Shown: positions 43,900 through 53,065 of the stretch, in pieces
How positions within the stretch are numbered: position 1 is the stretch's first letter
How the letters are laid out: each line of letters opens with the position of its first letter
NCBI GenBank assembly: GCA_019163175.1
Contig: JAFLKN010000039.1
Location: 1 to 64,000 of the forward strand
DNA from: Prolixibacteraceae bacterium
Lineage (GTDB): Bacteria; Bacteroidota; Bacteroidia; Bacteroidales; Prolixibacteraceae
Length of the DNA stretch: 64,000 bases
Reading direction: 5' to 3'
The notes under the pieces: generated by a model
Seen by the model: the letters and a program-made list of their open reading frames with translations, nothing else
What the model was told of the DNA's origin: nothing
Databases searched by the model: none
Translations under genes and position numbers: made by a program

Positions 43900-45072
43900 A
43901 TGAGAAAGTCCTTCGTCCTGATTGTGATTGCTTTATTCTTATTAAGCCTTGGAGCATCTGCCCAGCAAGCTTTGTGGGGCGCTGCCGGCATTGTTTCGCC
44001 CGAAATAAAAGATGACCGCACCGTTGTTTTCCGGTTTCTGGCTCCTGATGCCAAAGAGGTAAAACTTACAGGTGACTGGATGCCTGCTCAAGGCTGGACT
44101 CCCGGCTCCGAAGTGATGAATAAAGACGCTAAAGGCGTATGGAGTTATACAACCAAACCGCTTGAATCTGATCTCTACAGCTATTCATTTTTGGTTGATG
44201 GCTTGAAAACTACCGATCCTAATAACGTTTACCTGATTCGTGATGTAGCCACGGTTTTTAACGTGTTTATTGTTGGAGTCGGGAAAGCAGATTTGTATAG
44301 GGTAAACAATGTGCCTCATGGCTCGGTAACCCGCCGCTGGTACGATTCTCCCGGAAACAATAAAAGCCGTCGTGTTACAATTTATACCCCTTCAGGATAT
44401 GAAGCCAGCAAAGAGAAGTATCCGGTACTTTACCTGCTGCACGGAATGGGCGGAGACGAAGAAGCATGGATTGCTCTGGGCCGGACTTCACAGATTTTAG
44501 ACAATCTGATTGCCAAGGGAAAAGCCAAACCAATGCTTGTGGTAATGACCAATGGGAATGTGGCTCAGGAAGCTGCTCCCGGCGAATCGGTTTTGGGAAT
44601 GTATAAACCTACCTTTCAACTGCAAAATACGATGGATGGAAAGTTTGAAGAAACTTTTCAGGATGTAATTAAGTTTGTGGAAAGCAACTATCGGGTAATT
44701 GCCGAAAAGAAAGGTCGCGCCATTGCCGGTTTATCGATGGGAGGTTATCATTCCTTGCATATTTCGCGCTATTATCCGAATACGTTTGATTTTATCGGTT
44801 TATTTTCGGCAGCCATTATGCCTGATGCAAAAGTGAAATCCAAAGTGTACGAAGACTTCGATGCAACGCTGAAGAAACAGATGACAAACGGTTATCAACT
44901 CTACTGGATTGGTATTGGAAAGGCCGATTTTCTGTACAAAGCCAATACAGAATATCGGGCTAAACTAGATAAAATGGGCATGAAATACACGTATTTTGAA
45001 ACCGAAGGCGGTCATACCTGGACGAACTGGCGCGTTTACCTGTCAGAATTTACTCCTTTACTTTTTAAATAG
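43900..45072 (+). CDS. Secreted esterase with N-terminal E-set (CBM48-like) domain
   Basis: 390 residues from the ATG at 43900 (MRKSFVLIVIALFLLSLGASAQ, a signal peptide); a longer frame upstream runs through the terminator and is not credible. The E-set/CBM48-like domain is at about 25-115 (TVVFRFLAPDAKEVKLTGDW). The alpha/beta-hydrolase domain begins RRVTIYTPSGY and YPVLYLLHGMGGDEEAW. The nucleophile elbow is GLSMGGYHS and the catalytic His is in EGGHTW. This is the esterase D/feruloyl esterase-like group common in Bacteroidota PULs, where it removes ester groups from glycans. It forms an operon with the endonuclease-like gene 6 bases downstream. Confidence 0.88.
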   Translation: MRKSFVLIVIALFLLSLGASAQQALWGAAGIVSPEIKDDRTVVFRFLAPDAKEVKLTGDWMPAQGWTPGSEVMNKDAKGVWSYTTKPLESDLYSYSFLVDGLKTTDPNNVYLIRDVATVFNVFIVGVGKADLYRVNNVPHGSVTRRWYDSPGNNKSRRVTIYTPSGYEASKEKYPVLYLLHGMGGDEEAWIALGRTSQILDNLIAKGKAKPMLVVMTNGNVAQEAAPGESVLGMYKPTFQLQNTMDGKFEETFQDVIKFVESNYRVIAEKKGRAIAGLSMGGYHSLHISRYYPNTFDFIGLFSAAIMPDAKVKSKVYEDFDATLKKQMTNGYQLYWIGIGKADFLYKANTEYRAKLDKMGMKYTYFETEGGHTWTNWRVYLSEFTPLLFK

Positions 45073-45078
45073 CCTGTC

Positions 45079-45834
45079 ATGAAAAAGACCTTGCTGGTGC
45101 TGGCCATTTTTCTATCAGGCTGGTGCATTTCGGCACAACCTGTCGATACCTTAAAGATTTTAAGCTACAATGTCCGCAATTGCAAAGGATTGGACGATGC
45201 AATCAATTATGAACGTGTTGCAAAAGTGATTCGTCGTATCAATGCCGATGTGGTGGCTTTGCAGGAACTCGACAGTGCAACCAGCCGAAGTGGTCGGGTG
45301 GTGGTTTTAGATGAACTGGCTCGCCTGACCGGGATGTTTCCCAGCTACAGAGCTTCCATAAGTTATCAGGGAGGAAAATATGGCATTGGTATACTTACCA
45401 AAACGAAGCCGATCCGAAATCAGTCAGTTTCGCTCCCCGGAGAAGAGGAAGCGAGAAGTGTACTGTTTGTTGAGATGGACAAGTTTGTGATCGGATGTTC
45501 TCATTTTTCATTGACACAGGCAGATCGCTTAAAGTCGGTCGAATTGGTCAATCAGCTTGCTTCGGGCTATTCAAAGCCTGTATTTCTGGCCGGTGACCTG
45601 AATGCAGAGCCCAATTCTCCTGAAATAGTGAAATTTGCTCAGGTCTGGAAAATATTGAACAATACTGCGGTTCCAACCATTCCGGCCGATCAGCCGACAA
45701 AATGTATTGATTTTGTGCTAGCGCAAAAGAATAAGAAGTTTCGGTTCGAGGTATTGAAAAGCGTTGTGGAATCTGAACCTGTTGCTTCAGACCATTTGCC
45801 AGTTTGGGTAGAAGTAATGGTAATTTCCAATTAA
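45079..45834 (+). CDS. Exported endonuclease/exonuclease/phosphatase-family protein
   Basis: 251 residues with a signal peptide (MKKTLLVLAIFLSGWCISAQ). The fold's metal and catalytic motifs are all present: LSYNVRN (Asn), VVALQELD (metal-binding Glu), AGDLNAEPNSPE (Asp and Asn) and ASDHLPVWVE (Asp-His). Members cleave phosphodiesters in nucleic acids, phospholipids or inositol phosphates. The export signal points to a periplasmic target such as extracellular DNA or phosphorylated compounds. It starts 6 bases after the esterase stop, so the two are in one operon. Confidence 0.87.
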   Translation: MKKTLLVLAIFLSGWCISAQPVDTLKILSYNVRNCKGLDDAINYERVAKVIRRINADVVALQELDSATSRSGRVVVLDELARLTGMFPSYRASISYQGGKYGIGILTKTKPIRNQSVSLPGEEEARSVLFVEMDKFVIGCSHFSLTQADRLKSVELVNQLASGYSKPVFLAGDLNAEPNSPEIVKFAQVWKILNNTAVPTIPADQPTKCIDFVLAQKNKKFRFEVLKSVVESEPVASDHLPVWVEVMVISN

Positions 45835-45841
45835 ATTTTCC

Positions 45842-45849
45842 TAGTTTTG
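45842..45849 (+). promoter_or_regulatory. Candidate -7 promoter element for the gene at 45882
   Basis: TAGTTTTG matches TAnnTTTG exactly and lies 33 bases before the ATG. The -33 element is not convincing. Confidence 0.35.
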
Positions 45850-45881
45850 TGTACCTATAATTCCTTAAACATTAATAAACC

Positions 45882-46730
45882 ATGATGAAAAAACTACTTG
45901 CCTGCCTGCTTTTTGCCTTTATAGCAGGTGTTGCTGTTCAAGCACAGCAGCCGGAACGACCAGGTCAGCAGCCTGCTCCTGAAACCGGTGAAAAATTCAG
46001 GATTGGAATGGCTGGCTATTCATTTGTCAAGTTAAATGATTTGGATAAATCACTGGCAACCATGCAACGTGCTGATGTTCATTATCTCTGTATCAAAGAT
46101 TTCCATCTGCCATTTAAAAGTACCGATGCTGAAATTGCCGCCTTTCATGCTAAGCTGAAAGAAAAAGGAGTGACAGGTTATGCTGTTGGTCCGATTTACA
46201 TGAAAACCGAAGCTGAAATCGACAATGCTTTTGAGTATGCTAAAAGGGTAGGAGTGAAGTTGATTGTTGGTGTTCCGAACTACGAACTTTTGCCGTATGT
46301 CGACAAGAAAGTGAAAGAATACGACTTCAATTATGCCATTCACCTGCATGGCCCGGATATTAAAATTTATCCGGATGCTCAGGATGTTTGGGATCATGTG
46401 AAAGATCTTGACCCACGTATCGGAATGTGTTTGGACATTGGCCACGATACACGTAATGGTAAAGACCCGGTTGCCGACTTGAAAAAATTTCAATCACGCG
46501 TTTTCGATATTCACATTAAAGACGTTACCGGAACTACCAAATTGGGTTATTCGTTAGAAGTTGGGCGTGGAGTAATTGACTTTCCTGCATTCGTAAAAAT
46601 GCTGCGCAAAGTGGGCTACACTGGCGTTTGCAGCCTCGAACACGAAAAAGATATGGCCGATCCTTATATGGGAATTGCCGAATCGATTGGTTATTTCAGG
46701 GGAATTATTGAAGCAACTAAAAAGAAATAG
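45882..46730 (+). CDS. Exported sugar phosphate isomerase/epimerase-like TIM-barrel protein
   Basis: 282 residues. A signal peptide (MMKKLLACLLFAFIAGVAVQ, then AQQPERPGQQPAPE) precedes a xylose isomerase-like TIM barrel. Metal-binding residues can be placed at the strand ends: HLHGPDIK, GMCLDIGHDT, IHIKDV and SLEHEKD. The family includes sugar isomerases, epimerases, myo-inosose dehydratases and AP endonucleases. Export is unusual for the classic enzymes but common in Bacteroidota, where such proteins sit with Gfo/Idh/MocA-type oxidoreductases and act on oxidised sugars. A terminator follows at 46753. Confidence 0.85.
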   Translation: MMKKLLACLLFAFIAGVAVQAQQPERPGQQPAPETGEKFRIGMAGYSFVKLNDLDKSLATMQRADVHYLCIKDFHLPFKSTDAEIAAFHAKLKEKGVTGYAVGPIYMKTEAEIDNAFEYAKRVGVKLIVGVPNYELLPYVDKKVKEYDFNYAIHLHGPDIKIYPDAQDVWDHVKDLDPRIGMCLDIGHDTRNGKDPVADLKKFQSRVFDIHIKDVTGTTKLGYSLEVGRGVIDFPAFVKMLRKVGYTGVCSLEHEKDMADPYMGIAESIGYFRGIIEATKKK

Positions 46731-46752
46731 ATTTCCAATACAGAACATACCG

Positions 46753-46785
46753 AAAGGCTGTTACCAGAAGGTAATGGCCTTTTTT
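46753..46785 (+). terminator. Terminator after the isomerase-like gene
   Basis: Hairpin aaaggctgttacc / ggtaatggccttt with internal mismatches and a four-base loop (agaa), followed by T. Confidence 0.75.
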
Positions 46786-46887
46786 GTTAGCGGCCTTCAT
46801 TAAAATAATTGATCAATCTGAAGCATTGAACTGCAAAAGATTGCTATTTTTATCGGCTTACCTGAAAAATAAAGAATTTCAGGTATT

Positions 46888-48699
46888 ATGGCTGTAAAAT
46901 TTAAACTGAAGGTTATGAGAATTTTTGGAAAGCTTGGTATTGTTCTGCTTGTTTTAATTGCGTTTGGGTTCTCTAAAGGAAAGATTAAATCGCCCGAAGT
47001 AACTGTTGATGAGTTGAAAAAACATGTCAGCTATTTAGCTTCTGACGCGTTAAAAGGGCGCCGAACCGGAACTGAAGGCGACAGCCTTGCGGCTGAATAT
47101 ATTCGCAAAGAATTGAAAGCAATCGGCTTAGTCCCGCTTCAGAATGATGGATTCCAGAAATTCCGTGTTACCGATAAAATTATTCCAGGGCCCGCAAACA
47201 GCCTGATGTTGAATGGCGCCACCCTGAAGTCTGGAACCGATTTTGCTCCTTTCGCTTTTTCAGAAAATGCATCGTTTACCGGAGAAGTTGTGTTTGCCGG
47301 ATACGGTTTCGACATCAATGAGGATAGTCTGAAATGGAAAGATTATTCTGCATTGGATGTAAAAGGTAAAATTGTGATGGTTCTTCGTGCCGATCCTGAG
47401 ATCGAAAAAAACATGAGCCCTTTCATGAAATACAGCAAAGACCGCGATAAAGTTCTTCAGGCCAAAGACATGGGTGCTGCTGCGGTTTTACTGGTTTCAG
47501 GTAAGGTTTTCGATCCTGAAGATAAATTTGAGCCGCTAACAAAAGGCGATCAGTCGGTTGGAATACCTGCATTCAGGATAAGCCGTAAAATTGCCAACTC
47601 AATTTTGGAGCCTAAAAAGTTGCTGATCGAAGATTTGGAGAAGAAGTTAAACGATCAGCGTAAACCCGAAAGTTTTACCACAGGTGTAAGCGTTTCAGGT
47701 CATTCAGATATAATTCAGACTACAATTCCTACCCGGAACGTGGTTATGGTTTTACCCGGAACCGATAAAATTTTAAAGAATGAATATGTAGTTATCGGTG
47801 CGCATTTCGATCATTTGGGAATGGGTGGAATTGGTTCCGGAAGTCGTGTTCCTGACACAGTTGCTGTGCATTACGGTGCTGATGATAACGCTTCCGGAGT
47901 GGGAATGATCATCGAATTGGCTGAGAAATTAGCGGCAAAACCTCAAAGTCATAAACGCAGTATAGTTGTGCTCGCGTTTTCAGGCGAGGAAATGGGATTG
48001 CTTGGTTCAAAGAAATTTGTTGAAAATCCGGGAATTGATTTGAATAAAGTGAATGCCATGGTGAATATGGATATGGTTGGGCGCCTGAACGAAAATTCGT
48101 TGGTGCAAATTGGTGGCGTTGGCACTGCCGAGCCTTTTAAAAAGATGTTAACAGCCGCCAACGATACTACAATCCTTAAACTTTCCTTGTCGGAAGAAGG
48201 TTATGGGCCATCCGATCATGCTTCATTTTATGGCAAAAATGTTCCGGTATTGTTTATTTCTTCTGGTGCACACCTCGATTATCATACTCCTGCCGATGCC
48301 TACAGCAAAATTAATTACGAGGGAATGGTAAAGATTGCCGACCTCAGTTATCCGGTGATTTCTGATCTCGCCAATATGGATTCGAAACTAATTTTTAAAG
48401 AAGCAGGACCTAAGGAAGTTGCCGGACGCGGAACACGTCGAAAAGGAGTTACTTTGGGAATTATGCCTGATTTTGCCGGAAATGTGAAAAACGGATTACG
48501 TGCCGATGTAATTACTCCCGGTCGGCCAGCCGCAATTGGTGGTATGAAAAAGGGCGACATTATTACCTCTATCAACGGAAAACCGGTCAATAACATTCAG
48601 GATTACATGTTCCGCATGGGGCAGCTTAAACACGGCGAAACTATTAGTGTTGAGGTGTTGCGTGAAGGGAAAAAAGAAGTACTCCTGATTCAGCTCTAG
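46888..48699 (+). CDS. Exported M28 zinc aminopeptidase with PA and PDZ domains
   Basis: 603 residues. The first ATG (46888) gives a basic lead before the hydrophobic signal at about 11-28; an ATG at 46915 is also possible. A PA domain (about 105-245, with VVFAGYGFDIN and AKDMGAAAVLLVSG) is inserted before the M28 catalytic part. The two-zinc site is intact: GAHFDHLGMG (H306, with D308 next to it), GADDNASGVG, FSGEEMGLLGSKKF, NMDMVGRL and LDYHTPADAY. A PDZ domain ends the protein (VITPGRPAAIGGMKKGDIIT). It likely trims peptides in the periplasm. It is a single-gene unit. Confidence 0.92.
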   Translation: MAVKFKLKVMRIFGKLGIVLLVLIAFGFSKGKIKSPEVTVDELKKHVSYLASDALKGRRTGTEGDSLAAEYIRKELKAIGLVPLQNDGFQKFRVTDKIIPGPANSLMLNGATLKSGTDFAPFAFSENASFTGEVVFAGYGFDINEDSLKWKDYSALDVKGKIVMVLRADPEIEKNMSPFMKYSKDRDKVLQAKDMGAAAVLLVSGKVFDPEDKFEPLTKGDQSVGIPAFRISRKIANSILEPKKLLIEDLEKKLNDQRKPESFTTGVSVSGHSDIIQTTIPTRNVVMVLPGTDKILKNEYVVIGAHFDHLGMGGIGSGSRVPDTVAVHYGADDNASGVGMIIELAEKLAAKPQSHKRSIVVLAFSGEEMGLLGSKKFVENPGIDLNKVNAMVNMDMVGRLNENSLVQIGGVGTAEPFKKMLTAANDTTILKLSLSEEGYGPSDHASFYGKNVPVLFISSGAHLDYHTPADAYSKINYEGMVKIADLSYPVISDLANMDSKLIFKEAGPKEVAGRGTRRKGVTLGIMPDFAGNVKNGLRADVITPGRPAAIGGMKKGDIITSINGKPVNNIQDYMFRMGQLKHGETISVEVLREGKKEVLLIQL

Positions 48700-48740
48700 T
48701 CAATTCATTTCTGAAATAATAATTCATCAATCATCCATTT

Positions 48741-49622
48741 ATGAAGACATTTTTCTTTTGGTTTCTGGCTTTTTTGATTACGATCTCTGCTGCAATTTAT
48801 CAACGGGCAACTGGTCCAACTTATCCTAAGAAATTAGAGGTTTCAGTAAATAATGTGAGTTATAAACTAAAACTTGTTCGCAGTTTAGGACTTGATGAAG
48901 ATCCGGTTGTAAAGCTGAACATCAACGATCCGACTATTTCGGCTAAAATCTTCTTCCGTAGGTATCTTTCAAAGGACGAATTCCAGTCGACCGATTTTGA
49001 GTTTCGAAGCAAGCCCATCGATTCGTTTGTAATGAATAAAATTTTTAATGTAACTAAAGACGAAGGTTTTTACGCTGTAGTCCCGCAACAGCCTGCCGCT
49101 GGTAAAATCGAATATTACTTCGAAATTACTGACCAATCTGCTGCAAAAACTTACATGAAAGAGACTCCGGTGGTTATTCGTTTTAAGGGTGGTGTACCTG
49201 GATTTATTCTGCTTCCGCATATTTTATTCATGTTTATTGCTATGCTGTTCTCTAATCTTTCAGGACTTTTAGCTGTTTTTAAAGTGCCTTCATTCAGGAA
49301 ATATACCACGTGGACATTTGTTTGTTTAATGGCTGGAGGTATGATTTTGGGACCGGTAGTCCAGCTTTACGCCTTTGGTGATTTATGGACTGGCATTCCG
49401 TTTGGATGGGATTTGACCGACAATAAAACACTGATTGCTTTTGTTTTCTGGATACTTGCTGTTGTTATGAACAGAAAGAAGGAACGGCCGCTTTACACTG
49501 TTCTTGCGGCAGTTGTTCTTTTACTCATCTATTCTATTCCTCACAGCATGTTCGGTTCAACTCTCGATTACAACACTGGAACTGTAACTCAGGGTATGAT
49601 TATGAATTTGTTCGTTTTTTAG
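48741..49622 (+). CDS. Hypothetical membrane protein with periplasmic beta domain
   Basis: 293 residues. An N-terminal transmembrane helix (MKTFFFWFLAFLITISAAIY) is followed by a loop with ATGPTYPKKLEVS and a periplasmic, mainly beta region to about 145. Four or five more membrane segments follow: GFILLPHILFMFIAMLF, TFVCLMAGGMILGPVVQLY, LIAFVFWILAVVMN and LYTVLAAVVLLLIYSI. No enzyme motif is recognised. It lies 41 bases after the M28 peptidase gene and may share its transcript; a terminator follows at 49644. Proteins of this layout occur widely in Bacteroidota, but I cannot name a function. Confidence 0.75.
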   Translation: MKTFFFWFLAFLITISAAIYQRATGPTYPKKLEVSVNNVSYKLKLVRSLGLDEDPVVKLNINDPTISAKIFFRRYLSKDEFQSTDFEFRSKPIDSFVMNKIFNVTKDEGFYAVVPQQPAAGKIEYYFEITDQSAAKTYMKETPVVIRFKGGVPGFILLPHILFMFIAMLFSNLSGLLAVFKVPSFRKYTTWTFVCLMAGGMILGPVVQLYAFGDLWTGIPFGWDLTDNKTLIAFVFWILAVVMNRKKERPLYTVLAAVVLLLIYSIPHSMFGSTLDYNTGTVTQGMIMNLFVF

Positions 49623-49643
49623 AAAATCTAAAATATCAATTTG

Positions 49644-49681
49644 AAGGTCGGGTGGTTTTGCTAAACTTCCCGACCTTTTTT
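49644..49681 (+). terminator. Terminator after the membrane protein gene
   Basis: Perfect 9-base stem aaggtcggg / cccgacctt with a loop of about 16 bases, followed by six T. The remaining 240 bases before the kinase operon show nothing I can name; the operon's promoter must lie there. Confidence 0.88.
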
Positions 49682-49922
49682 GTTTCGGAATTTCCTCACA
49701 GCTTTGCCTTAAAAGCAATTTATTCTTCCAGATCGGAAGATTATTCGTATTTAAGGGTCAACGGAATGTAACTCTGGCTGAAATGTAGGAATCTATGCCC
49801 AAACAGTTTTTGTTCTGCGTTGAGATTGATTAGTAGGTTTCCTGGAGTTGTTTGTTGTCGTCAGCAATTGCTAACCAGATATTTCCTTATTTTTAGTTTT
49901 AATCGAAAATCGAATAATACTC

Positions 49923-50963
49923 GTGAGGGAATATCTGATCAAAATAGCGAATTACCGACTTTTTCAGCACGTCATGTTTTGGTTGAGTTACGTGATGCTT
50001 TTCGGTTTGGTGTACGGAAAGTTTGGGAATAATTATACCTATTATTTTCTCGAATCGCTTGGAATGGTTCCGTTTGTAATGGCTTCGACTTACATTACCA
50101 TCTACCTCATTTTACCGTTTTACCTGAAAAACCAATATTTTGTACTCTCACTGGTGCTTTTTCTCGGTACACTTTTGCTGACCTGTACCTTGCAACGTAT
50201 GTTTCTGCGGTATATCAATGCGCTGGAAATAAGGCTGAATGAAATTTACGATTTGTCTTTCCTTTCACTCTTTCTGGAAACCAACTTTATGGTGGGTATT
50301 GCTATGGCCATTAAGCTGATTAAAATTTGGTTTGAGCAGCAAAAAGAAAGGTTCGAAATCGAGAAGCGAACACTTCAATCGGAGCTAAATATGCTGAAAG
50401 CCCAGATTCACCCGCATTTCCTGTTCAATACCATGAACAACCTGTACGCTCTTTCTTTGGGTCAATCGACTAAAACTTCGGAGGGAATTGCAAAAGTATC
50501 CGATTTACTTCGTGTCGTTTTATACGATTGCAATGAAGTTTTTATTGATTTCGAAAAGGAAATAAACCTGATCAGAAATTACATTGATTTACAAAAACTA
50601 AGGTATGACGAGCGGTTGACGCTTAATTTTGAAGTTACAGGTGAGCCCAAAGGAATAAAGGTTGCGCCAATGCTTTACATCACGTTTATCGAGAATTGTT
50701 TTAAGCATGGAAGTGCAAATGACCCGGGCAGTCCGTGGATCAATATTTTCTTTCAGATTTCTGATCATCAAATTAGTTTTAGAGCCGAAAACAGCAAAGC
50801 TATTTTGGTAACGGGGCGATCTGATGATCAGCCGGGCGGTATTGGCCTTGAAAATGTAATGAAACGTCTCGAAATTCTGTATAAAAACAAATATATTCTG
50901 AATATCAGTGAAACAGATGAGCATTATAAAGTTGAACTCAATTTAAAAGCTATTTCGAATTGA
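49923..50963 (+). CDS. LytS/YehU-type membrane sensor histidine kinase 1
   Basis: 346 residues, starting at a GTG. The start is supported by alignment with the N-termini of the next three paralogues (all have a short basic lead before the first helix). About four transmembrane helices span 12-140 with short loops, so the signal is probably sensed in or at the membrane. The His_kinase domain has IHPHFLFNTMNNLYALS (phospho-acceptor H165) and the HATPase part has ENCFKHGSAND (N-box) and GGIGLENVMKRLE (G-box), all intact. The stop overlaps the TTG start of the next gene by four bases. It probably phosphorylates the LytTR regulator at 55987. Confidence 0.92.
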   Translation: MREYLIKIANYRLFQHVMFWLSYVMLFGLVYGKFGNNYTYYFLESLGMVPFVMASTYITIYLILPFYLKNQYFVLSLVLFLGTLLLTCTLQRMFLRYINALEIRLNEIYDLSFLSLFLETNFMVGIAMAIKLIKIWFEQQKERFEIEKRTLQSELNMLKAQIHPHFLFNTMNNLYALSLGQSTKTSEGIAKVSDLLRVVLYDCNEVFIDFEKEINLIRNYIDLQKLRYDERLTLNFEVTGEPKGIKVAPMLYITFIENCFKHGSANDPGSPWINIFFQISDHQISFRAENSKAILVTGRSDDQPGGIGLENVMKRLEILYKNKYILNISETDEHYKVELNLKAISN

Positions 50964-52015
50964 ATAAATTTTTGTTTGATACGGCGCTCAAATACCGAAT
51001 AAGCCGGCACATGATCTTTTTTGTGCTCCTCGTGTTTATTTTCAGCTTGGTTCTGTTCAGCAGATCAATTGATCAGGAATTTTTGTTTTTACTGAAACTT
51101 ACCTTTACCAATGCGTTGTTTTTTCTTGGCTATGGTTACCTCACCATTTTTGTGTTAATACCCGTATTTTTATCAGAAAGGAAATATTTCTGGTTTGGTT
51201 TGGTTTTTCTACTGACTGGCTTTTTTTTGTCGGCCTTAAAATTGAGTATTTCTGATTTTATCTTTTATACCTCAATTTCTCCTGAATACCTGAGTTCAAA
51301 AGGCATTCTTAACTTCCGTTACATCCTGATTAATACCAAGGATATGTCTTTCATTGTAGGCTTGATGGTGATTGTAAAGTTTACAAAAGACTGGCTGATT
51401 GCAGAAAAGCAGCAAAATGTTTTGCAGAAAAAATATGAAGAACTAAATCTAAGGTTACTCCAAAGTCATTTCGAACCACATTTCCTATTTAATACACTTA
51501 ATAATCTGTATGCACTCTCACTCATCAATTCAGATAAAACACCCGATGTGATTCGAAAATTTAAGCGGGTACTTCAATTCTCAATCACTGAAGCACAATT
51601 GAAACGAGTACCACTGAAAAAGGAATTGGAGATGATACAGGATTTTATTGAGATTGAGCAAATCAGATATGGCGACCGACTTCGGATTGAAATGAAAACG
51701 ATGGGTAGCATCGAAAATCAGGAAATTGCACCTTTCATTTTGTTTACGCTGGTTGAAAATTGTTTTAAGCATGGCAGCAGTAAAGATGCCGGAAGCCCCT
51801 GGATCAACTTGTCAGTTCGTTGTGAAAAAGGTACGATCAGATTTGAAGCAAAAAATAGCATTCCAACAAAATGTCAGTCAAATCTGGTATTTCATGAGAA
51901 AGGACTGGCTAAACTTCGTCAACGCCTCGAATTGGTTTATCCTAAAAAGTACATATTGAATTTGAAAGGTGAATCGATGGAGTTTTCTGTTCAACTCGAA
52001 TTGATTTTAAGCTAA
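50960..52015 (+). CDS. LytS/YehU-type membrane sensor histidine kinase 2
   Basis: 351 residues from a TTG at 50960 that overlaps the preceding TGA (TTGA), a coupled start; the lead MNKFLFDTALKYRISRHMI aligns with kinase 1. Four transmembrane helices are followed by FEPHFLFNTLNNLYALS (the phospho-acceptor His is present) and VENCFKHGSSKD (N-box intact). The G-box is weaker than in kinases 1 and 4: HEKGLAKLRQRLELVYP lacks the usual double Gly. It may therefore bind ATP less well. It is followed 6 bases later by the degenerate third paralogue. Confidence 0.9.
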   Translation: MNKFLFDTALKYRISRHMIFFVLLVFIFSLVLFSRSIDQEFLFLLKLTFTNALFFLGYGYLTIFVLIPVFLSERKYFWFGLVFLLTGFFLSALKLSISDFIFYTSISPEYLSSKGILNFRYILINTKDMSFIVGLMVIVKFTKDWLIAEKQQNVLQKKYEELNLRLLQSHFEPHFLFNTLNNLYALSLINSDKTPDVIRKFKRVLQFSITEAQLKRVPLKKELEMIQDFIEIEQIRYGDRLRIEMKTMGSIENQEIAPFILFTLVENCFKHGSSKDAGSPWINLSVRCEKGTIRFEAKNSIPTKCQSNLVFHEKGLAKLRQRLELVYPKKYILNLKGESMEFSVQLELILS

Positions 52016-52021
52016 GTGTAA

Positions 52022-53062
52022 ATGGCAGATTTTTTGGAAAATATGGACAAAAGGCGGATGGTAAAACACGCTATTTTCTGGTTCGTTTGGATCAGTAGTT
52101 TTACCATTGTTCAAAGCTTTGGCTATGGAGCACACGATTATTTTGCCTGGCTGTTTTATTACCTCATTACCCTGCCTTTATTTATGGCTCATACTTATTT
52201 CATTGCATATTGGCTTGTTCCGAAGTACTTTTTTTACCAGCGCTATTTCACATTTTCGGTCTGGATTGTGATATTACTTATTCTGGCTTCGGTTGCCGAA
52301 TTGCTCATTAGCAACGAGTTTATTTGGCGACTCGTGAAACCTGGAAATATTCAGCAGGAAAATTACCTGAATTGGCAAAATGTTTTGATTAACGGAATAG
52401 GAAATGAATATATCATCGTTGTATTTCTGTCAGTTAAAGTTATCCGCTTTTGGAACTCGAAGATTGGCGAAAAAGCGGAGTTGATGAATCAGAAACTTTC
52501 GACAGAGATAGAGTTGCTGCAATATCAATCTTATCCTCGGTTTGTACTAAATGTGATGGATCGTTTGGAAAATCTCGCTGAAACAAAGTCGCCCCAAACT
52601 TCGGAAATGATTGTAAAGCTTTCGAATTTGATGAGCAACATGACCACAGGAAAAAAATCAACTAAAATACTTCTGCAGAAGGAAATAGGTCTGATTTGGA
52701 GTTATATTGAGATTCAGCAGATGAGTTTTCCCAAAGGGTTTCATGTTAACTTTTTAGTTACTGGCGAATTAAACGGACTTGAAATTCCGCCCTTTTTGTT
52801 TTTTCAGCTGGTTGAGGAAGGTTTCCTTGTTTTAGATGACTTTTCGGAGAAAACAGATTTTACAGTTTTGATTAAGACTGAACCGCATTACCTTTTATTC
52901 TCCTTAACTTTATGGAATGAAAAGACCATGAAGCAAGGATTTAAACCCGTTGTTTTAGAAAATTGTCGCAAGTACCTAAGTTATTTTTATTCTGAAAATC
53001 ATAAGGTTATGTCGAATTTTGAAATTAATTTTGTGGAAATTACTATCGAAATATACCTCTAA
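52022..53062 (+). CDS. Degenerate LytS-type protein (pseudokinase), paralogue 3
   Basis: 346 residues, a full-length open frame with the same topology as its neighbours (four membrane helices, then the cytoplasmic part). The phospho-acceptor region reads YPRFVLNVMDRLENLAE, so His is replaced by Arg (R173) and HFLFN by RFVLN. The N-box ENCFKHG reads EEGFLVL, which loses the Asn and Lys/His that bind Mg-ATP, and no G-box is visible. The protein therefore should neither bind ATP nor accept phosphate. No stop or frameshift interrupts it, so it is probably kept as a sensor or regulator that heterodimerises with the active kinases, not a decaying pseudogene. Confidence 0.85.
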   Translation: MADFLENMDKRRMVKHAIFWFVWISSFTIVQSFGYGAHDYFAWLFYYLITLPLFMAHTYFIAYWLVPKYFFYQRYFTFSVWIVILLILASVAELLISNEFIWRLVKPGNIQQENYLNWQNVLINGIGNEYIIVVFLSVKVIRFWNSKIGEKAELMNQKLSTEIELLQYQSYPRFVLNVMDRLENLAETKSPQTSEMIVKLSNLMSNMTTGKKSTKILLQKEIGLIWSYIEIQQMSFPKGFHVNFLVTGELNGLEIPPFLFFQLVEEGFLVLDDFSEKTDFTVLIKTEPHYLLFSLTLWNEKTMKQGFKPVVLENCRKYLSYFYSENHKVMSNFEINFVEITIEIYL

Positions 53063-53065
53063 ACC

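Noticed and set aside
52022-53062. Calling the third LytS paralogue a pseudogene
   Set aside because: The frame is intact, start and stop are tightly spaced with neighbours, and the membrane part is preserved. It is better described as a pseudokinase.
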